From Psychrobacillus sp044762855 (GTDB taxonomy: Bacteria > Bacillota > Bacilli > Bacillales_A > Planococcaceae): DNA of 64,000 bases. Location of the stretch: assembly GCF_044762855.1 (NCBI RefSeq), contig NZ_JBIWFB010000006.1, positions 124,001-188,000 of the forward strand, in the 5' to 3' direction. Both the position numbers and the translations under genes were made by a program. Below are positions 58,205-64,000 of this stretch, in pieces. The stretch's first letter is position 1; every line of letters starts with the position of its first letter. The notes below the pieces were generated by a model that made no database searches, was not told the DNA's origin, and saw nothing but the letters and a program-made list of their open reading frames with translations.

Positions 58205-59060
58205 TACACACTTTGCTTTTTTTGATGAAGGTTCTAAAAAAGAAATTCGCCGTGCAATTATAAAAGCTGTTGCGATTCCTGGCTATCAAGTGCCATTTGC
58301 TTCTAGAGAAATGCCAATTGCAAGAGGTTGGGGGACAGGTGGTTTGCAAATTACGCTTTCTATTATCGGTAAATCCGATGTGCTGAAAGTGATTGATCAA
58401 GGTGCAGATGAGTCGGTAAATGCAGTTAGCATAAAAAAACTAGTTCATGAAACAACTGGTGTGGAGCTAACTGAGGAAACGGAACAAGCTAGCATTATCC
58501 AATCGAGACACCGTATACCAGAAGTAGCGCTAACTGAAGACCAGATTCTCGTCTTGCAAGTGCCAACGCCTGAACCCCTTCGTCCAGTGGAAGCAAGCGA
58601 ACTAAAGACAAAAAGAATGCATGCAGAAGATGATTACAGCGGCGTGTGGCTCATGTTATTCGAACAAATTATGAAGTACGGCAAGACAGCTACTGGAGCA
58701 GACCATCCCGTTTATGTAAATGATCGATATGTAATGGCTCCTAGTCCGATTCCGCGGTTTGATAACCCAAAAATGCATGAATCAGACGCACTAATTCTCC
58801 TTGGAGCAGGGCGTGAAAAGAAAATATACGCAGTGCCACCTTATACAAATGTAGAATCGCTTGCTTTTGAAGATTATCCATTTGCGGTTGAGACTTTTGA
58901 CGGGAAACATTGTCACTTATGCGGTTCAACTGATGTCTTTTTTGATGAACTTATCGATCAGCAAACGGGAGAAACGATTTATCAATGCAATGATACAAGC
59001 TTCTGTATGGAACAATTGAATAAGAAAGAAGAAGTTGAGGTGCAAACGAGCTATGCATGA
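58194..59060 (+). CDS. phnJ: C-P lyase PhnJ (radical SAM, C-P bond cleavage)
   Basis: 288 residues. Four cysteines near the C-terminus, CHLC then YQC and SFC, have spacing C-x2-C-x21-C-x5-C, the same as the four-cysteine set of E. coli PhnJ. They hold the 4Fe-4S cluster and the catalytic thiyl. It cleaves 5-phosphoribosyl 1-phosphonate to the cyclic phosphate and an alkane. TTG 58194 lies in the end of phnI with AAAGGGG about 11 bases ahead. Overlaps phnK by 8 bp. Confidence 0.95.
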   Translation: MKPNTHFAFFDEGSKKEIRRAIIKAVAIPGYQVPFASREMPIARGWGTGGLQITLSIIGKSDVLKVIDQGADESVNAVSIKKLVHETTGVELTEETEQASIIQSRHRIPEVALTEDQILVLQVPTPEPLRPVEASELKTKRMHAEDDYSGVWLMLFEQIMKYGKTATGADHPVYVNDRYVMAPSPIPRFDNPKMHESDALILLGAGREKKIYAVPPYTNVESLAFEDYPFAVETFDGKHCHLCGSTDVFFDELIDQQTGETIYQCNDTSFCMEQLNKKEEVEVQTSYA

Positions 59061-59892
59061 AGAACCAATATTACAAGTTAGAAATCTACAGAAGCAATTC
59101 GGTACGGGGTGTGTAGAATGTCGACAAATGGAAACTAGAAAACTAGTGAAAAACTTTTGCAAAAGTTGTGGCACTGTATATGCTTGTCAAGATATTTCAT
59201 TCGACTTGTATCCAGGAGAAATATTAGGGATTGTCGGGGAAAGTGGAAGTGGAAAGTCAACGATGATGCAATGTTTATACTTTGATAGTGAAGTGTCGTC
59301 TGGAGAAGCTTATATTAATACACCAGAACTAATGAGCAATAATGTATTTGAAATGTCCGCTCAGCAAAAGCGCTCTATCCGAAATCACGTGTATGGCATG
59401 GTTTATCAAAATCCAGTGCAAGGTTTGAAAATGAACTTTTCTTCTGTCGGTAATATTGCGGAGAAACTAATTGCGGCTGGAAACCGAAATGTTGGTCAAA
59501 TGGAAGAGACAAGTAAAAGGCTATTGGAAAACGTGCACATCCCATTGCATCGTATGAAAGAAGAACCGAGAAATTTCTCTGGTGGGATGCAACAGCGGGT
59601 TCAAATTGCCAAAGCATTATCGAATAATCCACCGATATTGTTTTTGGATGAAGTAACGACAGGACTTGATTTATCCGTGCAGGCAAATGTACTTGATTTG
59701 ATCAAAGTGATCCAACGTGATTTAGGGATTAGTATGATTGTCGTATCTCATGACTTAGCTGTTATACGTATGCTTGCTGATCGCACCATTGTTTTATTGA
59801 ACGGGAAAATTATCGAACAAGGTTTAACAGATCAAGTGTTAGAAGACCCACAACATGAGTACACCCAACAATTAGTCTACTCGTTACTATAG
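59053..59892 (+). CDS. phnK: C-P lyase ATPase PhnK with cysteine-rich insert
   Basis: 279 residues. Walker A GESGSGKSTMM, FSGGMQQRVQIAKAL, Walker B ILFLDEVTTGLD, H-loop VVSHDLAV. Between the first strand (FGTG) and Walker A is an insert CVEC...CKSCGTVYAC, giving two CxxC pairs and one further Cys, that E. coli PhnK does not have. It fits a zinc ribbon. ATG 59053 overlaps the phnJ stop. PhnK docks on the PhnJ core. Confidence 0.93.
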   Translation: MHEEPILQVRNLQKQFGTGCVECRQMETRKLVKNFCKSCGTVYACQDISFDLYPGEILGIVGESGSGKSTMMQCLYFDSEVSSGEAYINTPELMSNNVFEMSAQQKRSIRNHVYGMVYQNPVQGLKMNFSSVGNIAEKLIAAGNRNVGQMEETSKRLLENVHIPLHRMKEEPRNFSGGMQQRVQIAKALSNNPPILFLDEVTTGLDLSVQANVLDLIKVIQRDLGISMIVVSHDLAVIRMLADRTIVLLNGKIIEQGLTDQVLEDPQHEYTQQLVYSLL

Positions 59893-59906
59893 GAGGAACG
59901 ACCACT

Positions 59907-61088
59907 TTGCATATTATTCATAATGGAAAAGTTATAACAGAAGAAGGAATTATCGATGGAAAAGCTATCGTAGTTGTGGGAGAAGTCATTGAAGCGATTA
60001 TCCCTCAGGATCAAGTATCAGATTTTCCGAATGCAGAGCTAATTGATGCAAGGGGCGGATATATTTCACCAGGTTTTATCGATATTCATTCCGATTATAT
60101 TGAAACGGTAGCATCGCCAAGACCGACAAGCATGATGGACTTCAATATTAGTTTAAGGGAAGCGGAGAAAATATTGATCAGCCACGGAATTACAACGATG
60201 TTCCATTCTCTTTCTTTCTATAAAGAGGATGTATTTACCCATAAACCGATGCGAAATCCAAAAAATATTCAAAGAATGGTAGATGCGATTGATGCAACGC
60301 ATAATGAATTGCATTTAATACGTCACCGATTACATGCTCGTTTTGAAATAGACAATATCGACGAAGTGGATAGTCTTGTTCAAAACATTGAAGATGGTAA
60401 AGTGCATTTACTATCCTTTATGGATCACACTCCAGGCCAAGGACAATACCGTAACTTAGAAGTGTACCGTGAAACATTAAAAGGGTATCGAAACATTTCG
60501 GATGATGATGTAAATGTACTCATTGCCGAACGACAAAGCACAGAGTTTTTAACGATTGAAAAGATTAAGGAAGTTGCCGATATCGCTTTATCTAAAGGAA
60601 TTGCAGTTGCCTCTCATGACGATGATGACACAAAAAAATTAGAGCTAGTGCAATCGTTTGGAACGACGATTAGCGAGTTTCCAATCACACTTGAAGTTGC
60701 AAAAAAAGCAAAAGAAATCGGCTTGCACACAATTGCTGGTGCACCAAATGTGCTACTCGGTGGATCACATTCTGGCAACCTATCCGCAGCAGAAGCCATT
60801 GCGAATGATTGTGTCGATATACTTTGCAGTGATTACTATCCTGCAGCTCTACTTCACGCTATCTTTGATTTGCATGAAAAGCATGGCAATGATCTACACA
60901 AAATGTTCATGATGGTCACGCTAAATCCTGCAAAAGCAGTGAGGATGGACGGGGAACTAGGCTCGATAAAAGTTGGAAAAAAAGCTGATATTCTTGTTAT
61001 TGAAAGAATGGAAGATGGATACCCGATGCTGACTGCAACAATGGTCAACGGTGTTTTAATCACAACAACCAATTACCGGATTAAATAA
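59907..61088 (+). CDS. phnM: Ribose 1-alkylphosphonate triphosphate diphosphatase PhnM
   Basis: 393 residues. Amidohydrolase-type metal site: GFIDIHSDYIE, DHTPGQGQYRN, ASHDDDD, and SDYYP, with NPAKAVRMDGELGSIKVGKKADILV near the end. It removes pyrophosphate from the triphosphate made by the core, giving the PhnJ substrate. TTG 59907 with AGGAGG 11 bases upstream. Here it precedes phnL, an order unlike E. coli phnJKLM. Confidence 0.94.
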   Translation: MHIIHNGKVITEEGIIDGKAIVVVGEVIEAIIPQDQVSDFPNAELIDARGGYISPGFIDIHSDYIETVASPRPTSMMDFNISLREAEKILISHGITTMFHSLSFYKEDVFTHKPMRNPKNIQRMVDAIDATHNELHLIRHRLHARFEIDNIDEVDSLVQNIEDGKVHLLSFMDHTPGQGQYRNLEVYRETLKGYRNISDDDVNVLIAERQSTEFLTIEKIKEVADIALSKGIAVASHDDDDTKKLELVQSFGTTISEFPITLEVAKKAKEIGLHTIAGAPNVLLGGSHSGNLSAAEAIANDCVDILCSDYYPAALLHAIFDLHEKHGNDLHKMFMMVTLNPAKAVRMDGELGSIKVGKKADILVIERMEDGYPMLTATMVNGVLITTTNYRIK

Positions 61089-61108
61089 TGAAATGAGGAG
61101 ATAGCCAT

Positions 61109-61831
61109 ATGGCAATGCTAGAAATAGTGGATTTTGGCAAACGTTTCACCATTCATCATTTAGGAAAAACGATGCCCGCTATCCAAAATATTAATCTCTC
61201 GTTGGAGGCAGGAGAATTCATCGGAATTGTCGGTAAGAGTGGTAGTGGAAAGTCTACCATACTAAAGAGTATTTATCGGACGTATTTGCCAGACAAAGGG
61301 AAAATTATGTACGACTCCGCACGTTACGGGGAAATTGATTTGGCACAGATTTCCGAACGACAAATGTTGTATTTAAGGAAGTACGAAATTGGGTATGTGT
61401 CACAGTTTTTAAGTGTGATGCCAAGAACGACATGCCGGCAGCTTGTCACAAATGCATTATTAGAAATGGGAGAGTCGGAAGCAGCTGCACTAGAAGAAGC
61501 CGAAAAAGCATTAGCTCATTTTGAATTGGACCCAAAGCTATGGGATAGCTATCCAAATACATTTTCAGGTGGGGAAAAGTTACGACTAAACATCGCCATG
61601 GCAACTGTGAAGAAGCCTAGATTATTACTACTGGATGAACCGACTGCGAGTCTAGACCAACAATCCAAAATAAAAGTTCGAGAAATCATCGAGAAACTTA
61701 AAAAACAAGGAACCACTTTAGTTGGGATATTCCACGATATCGAATTTATGGACGGTTTATGTGACAAAGTATATGACATGCATACGAGACAACTAACATC
61801 TACGAAAGAAGTAGTAAGCCTTGAAAGCTGA
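61109..61831 (+). CDS. phnL: C-P lyase ATPase PhnL
   Basis: 240 residues. GKSGSGKSTILKSI, FSGGEKLRLNIAMA, LLLLDEPTASLD and GIFHDIEFM. PhnL is the second ABC-type ATPase of the complex, linked to the nucleosidase step of PhnI. ATG 61109 follows GAGGAGATAG. It overlaps the PHP gene by 11 bp. Confidence 0.93.
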   Translation: MAMLEIVDFGKRFTIHHLGKTMPAIQNINLSLEAGEFIGIVGKSGSGKSTILKSIYRTYLPDKGKIMYDSARYGEIDLAQISERQMLYLRKYEIGYVSQFLSVMPRTTCRQLVTNALLEMGESEAAALEEAEKALAHFELDPKLWDSYPNTFSGGEKLRLNIAMATVKKPRLLLLDEPTASLDQQSKIKVREIIEKLKKQGTTLVGIFHDIEFMDGLCDKVYDMHTRQLTSTKEVVSLES

Positions 61832-62636
61832 TCTGCATGTGCATAGTAGTTATTCAGATGGATCTGAAAGTGCAGAAACCGTGATGAAGCTTGCAAAAGA
61901 ACGTGGTGTTACTCAAATTAGTTTTGTCGACCACGATACGGTTAAAGGATTATCTGAAGTGCGTATGCTCGGTGAAAAATACGAGATAGAAGTTATACCA
62001 GGTATTGAAGTCTCCGCTTATGATTTTAAAAGAAATCGTAAAGTACATGTACTCGGCTATAACTATGATAGTGCAGCAATGCATATTCGAACTCTATGCG
62101 ATGGTTTGCTTAAACGACGACAAACGCATTCTCTTTGGCAAATCGAGCAAATTAAAGCAGTTGGATATGAACTGGACGTGAGTACAATTGCAGAAACCGC
62201 TAAGCCATCAGAGACAATTTACAAACAGCATATTATGCATCATTTGACAGAAGCTGAATATACATCGCCTGCATACAAACAATTGTATAAAAGCTTGTTT
62301 AAAGGTGACGGTGTAGCAGCAGGGGATATTGTGTATATCGATGCAATGGATGCAGTGAAAGCAATTGTTGCAGACGGGGGACTTGCTGTCATAGCACACC
62401 CTGGTCAGCTAGATTCATATGATTTGATTTCGGAACTTGTGCCTTATGGTTTAGGCGGGATCGAGCGAAATCATCCCGATCATACAATCAAAGATCATCA
62501 AAAGGTAGAGGCTTTAGCAAAGCAATTTGGTCTCGTAATGACAGGTGGTACGGATTTCCACGGTGCATATGGAGCAACCAACGAACTTGGTGTGATTACT
62601 AGCCCTTCAAATCTTCTAAAAGATATAAAAAGTTGA
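61821..62636 (+). CDS. PHP-domain phosphodiesterase (PhnPP-like)
   Basis: 271 residues. PHP metal motifs: ADLHVHSSYSDGS, VDHD, PGIEVSA, IAHPGQ and GTDFHG. In E. coli the cyclic ribose 1,2-phosphate made by PhnJ is opened by the metallo-beta-lactamase PhnP; some Gram-positives use a PHP enzyme named PhnPP. This gene overlaps phnL and occupies the PhnP place, so that role is likely. TTG 61821 has no strong site, consistent with coupling. Confidence 0.85.
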   Translation: MKADLHVHSSYSDGSESAETVMKLAKERGVTQISFVDHDTVKGLSEVRMLGEKYEIEVIPGIEVSAYDFKRNRKVHVLGYNYDSAAMHIRTLCDGLLKRRQTHSLWQIEQIKAVGYELDVSTIAETAKPSETIYKQHIMHHLTEAEYTSPAYKQLYKSLFKGDGVAAGDIVYIDAMDAVKAIVADGGLAVIAHPGQLDSYDLISELVPYGLGGIERNHPDHTIKDHQKVEALAKQFGLVMTGGTDFHGAYGATNELGVITSPSNLLKDIKS

Positions 62637-62770
62637 TGTAAATAAGGTTAATACTTTATAAAGTTACTGTAAATTCCCACAATTGTAAAAAATAATATGG
62701 TTCAATATAAAGGAAAGATGAGTTATCAAAATTGTACTGCCATTTCATTTAGCGAAAAGGAGAATTAGTA

Positions 62771-63811
62771 ATGAAGAAAAGTTGGTTTGGAATCAGCCTG
62801 TTTTTAGTAGTTGCTCTATTATTATCAGCGTGCTCAGAAGGAACAGCTGGAGCTAAAGATGCAAAAGTGGATGACGTGATTAAAATTGCTTGGTACCCAA
62901 ATGAGTCTGGCACAGACATGAAATCATCTCGTGATGAAATCGGTCGAGTAATCGAAGAAGCAACAGGCAAAACAGTAGAACATCAATTAACAACAGATTA
63001 TGCGATTGCCATTGAAACACTGATCAATAATAATGCAGATCTTGCTTTCATGGGAGCGCAAGGATATATAGAAGCAAAAAGCGGAAATGATTCTATTCAA
63101 CCATTAGTAGTGCCAACTGGCGCATCAGGTACGTTAGACGATGCATTGTACCATAGCTGGTTAGCGGTGAATGTAGATGCACAAGACGACTTTAAAGTTA
63201 ACGGAGAGTTTTCATTAGATACAATCGAACAAAAAAGTGTGTCATTTGTTTCCAATAGTTCAACATCTGGATTTGTCGTTCCAACTTCATCGATTATCGG
63301 ATATTACGCAAAAAAATCGGGCTTTGAAGATTTAGTTGCGGAAGATCTAATGGAAGGCGGACCGCTTTTTTCCCAAGTATTATTCGGAAATTCCCACCAA
63401 GGTTCAGCAGTTAACCTATTAAGCAACAACTCAGAAGTTGCAGCTTTCTGTGACACTTGCGTAGAAAACTACGTAGAGGTTATAGAAGGAGAAGAAAATA
63501 AAGTAGGATCTGTTTATAAAGTAAAAGACGATGCAGCAGAACCTTTTAACACTGTAACTGGAAAAGAATTCATCTTAATGTCGGTTACACCAGTACTAAA
63601 CGCACCATTTGCAGCTAATTTAGAAGCGTTAGGTCAAGAAGACTATGATATTTTACAAAAGTTATTCGCATCAGATGAAGTTGCAAACAACAAGAAAATC
63701 TTTGTTCCTAAAGATTCTGGTGAACCTGGTTTATTCTTCAAAACAGATAAGGAAAGATTCGCAGAAGTTGAAGATGCATGGTTCAATCCAATTCGTGAAC
63801 TTTCTAACTAA
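62771..63811 (+). CDS. phnD: Phosphonate-binding lipoprotein PhnD
   Basis: 346 residues. Lipobox LLLSACSEG (Cys about 20). KIAWYPNESGTDMKSSRDEIGRVI, ADLAFMGAQGYIEA and SNSSTSGFVVPTSSIIGYYAKK are PhnD/PtxB-type substrate-loop segments. It binds phosphonate outside the membrane for the ABC importer. AAAAGGAG precedes the ATG. The 134-bp gap before it may hold a second promoter. Confidence 0.92.
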   Translation: MKKSWFGISLFLVVALLLSACSEGTAGAKDAKVDDVIKIAWYPNESGTDMKSSRDEIGRVIEEATGKTVEHQLTTDYAIAIETLINNNADLAFMGAQGYIEAKSGNDSIQPLVVPTGASGTLDDALYHSWLAVNVDAQDDFKVNGEFSLDTIEQKSVSFVSNSSTSGFVVPTSSIIGYYAKKSGFEDLVAEDLMEGGPLFSQVLFGNSHQGSAVNLLSNNSEVAAFCDTCVENYVEVIEGEENKVGSVYKVKDDAAEPFNTVTGKEFILMSVTPVLNAPFAANLEALGQEDYDILQKLFASDEVANNKKIFVPKDSGEPGLFFKTDKERFAEVEDAWFNPIRELSN

Positions 63812-63833
63812 TTGAACGATATTTATCGATATA

Positions 63834-63862
63834 GAGCATGCATGTTTAACGTGCATGCTCTA
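63834..63862 (+). terminator. Hairpin between phnD and phnC
   Basis: GAGCATGCATG and CGTGCATGCTC form a stem of about 10 bp with a 5-nt loop. The T run is poor, so it may act as a partial terminator or protect the phnD mRNA, giving more binding protein than transporter. Confidence 0.55.
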
Positions 63863-63885
63863 ATTTACAAAAGGAGGTTAAATGC

Positions 63886-64000
63886 ATGACTTTAGTTGAA
63901 GTGAAAAACTTAGGTAAATCCTATAATGCACAAACGAGAGTATTAAAGGATGTCAGTTTTGAAGTAGAAGCTGGAGAATTTGTTTCGATTATCGGTTTAT
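63886..64000 (+). CDS. phnC: Phosphonate ABC transporter ATPase PhnC (truncated by window end)
   Basis: Only the first 38 codons are present: MTLVEVKNLGKSYN, then VLKDVSFEVEAGEFVSIIGL leading into Walker A. AAAGGAGG is 9 bases before ATG 63886. The gene follows phnD, so it should be phnC with phnE to follow. Confidence 0.85.
   Translation, partial: MTLVEVKNLGKSYNAQTRVLKDVSFEVEAGEFVSIIGL

Overview
The window comes from a low-GC Gram-positive chromosome of the order Bacillales, most likely family Planococcaceae or Bacillaceae (a Psychrobacillus, Lysinibacillus or Sporosarcina relative). The grounds are AGGAGG-type ribosome binding sites, frequent TTG/GTG starts, S-box, cobalamin and THI riboswitches, a Lia envelope-stress module, YkoFEDC, YolD, YhfH and UppP. 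No rRNA, tRNA, transposase or prophage gene was seen. The genus is an inference.

Layout: 1-3.2 kb, housekeeping genes (DinB fragment, thioesterase, quinone oxidoreductase, YdcF, PlsY-like). 3.2-6.2 kb, S-box controlled metY with a homoserine dehydrogenase. 6.3-11.2 kb, EamA exporter, LytTR regulator and the glyoxylate shunt (aceA, aceB, small yhfH). 11.3-17.3 kb, WYL-like/YolD pair, ASCH protein, lipoprotein, and a two-component system with a possible small membrane protein between regulator and kinase. 17.4-23.6 kb, liaIH-liaFSR, divergent from a metallophosphoesterase-DedA-UppP operon (undecaprenyl phosphate recycling). 23.7-27.9 kb, nrdEIF (class Ib ribonucleotide reductase) behind two NrdR-like boxes and a cobalamin riboswitch with its own terminator. 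28-34.3 kb, ABC-2 exporter, a decayed response-regulator fragment, a small membrane protein, a complete two-component system and a DUF418 protein. 34.3-39 kb, VOC protein, DUF1697 protein and the TPP-controlled ykoFEDC importer. 39-43.5 kb, 2-hydroxyacid dehydrogenase and a glycine-betaine importer. 43.6-55.9 kb, two inverted copies of a 0.6 kb non-coding element with terminal inverted repeats, flanking 11 kb that holds a TetR/SDR pair, an MHYT-EAL protein overlapping a DUF2971 protein, a PEP-mutase-like/adaA/ogt repair operon, two unknown membrane proteins, a TetR-MBL-YrdB operon with a 45-bp perfect palindrome over a consensus promoter, and a GntR regulator. 56-64 kb, a carbon-phosphorus lyase operon (phnGHIJKML), a PHP phosphodiesterase in the place of PhnP, and the phosphonate importer phnD-phnC, running off the end.

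The most unusual structure is non-coding: CAACTAA-core repeats spaced exactly 21 bp apart (two helical turns) in five separate intergenic arrays. Three arrays sit directly downstream of Rho-independent terminators in the same orientation, and two lie inside the 0.6 kb elements. The next most interesting points are the dual NrdR/B12 control of a B12-independent reductase, the PHP enzyme in the C-P lyase cluster, and the small leader and membrane ORFs listed in the findings.
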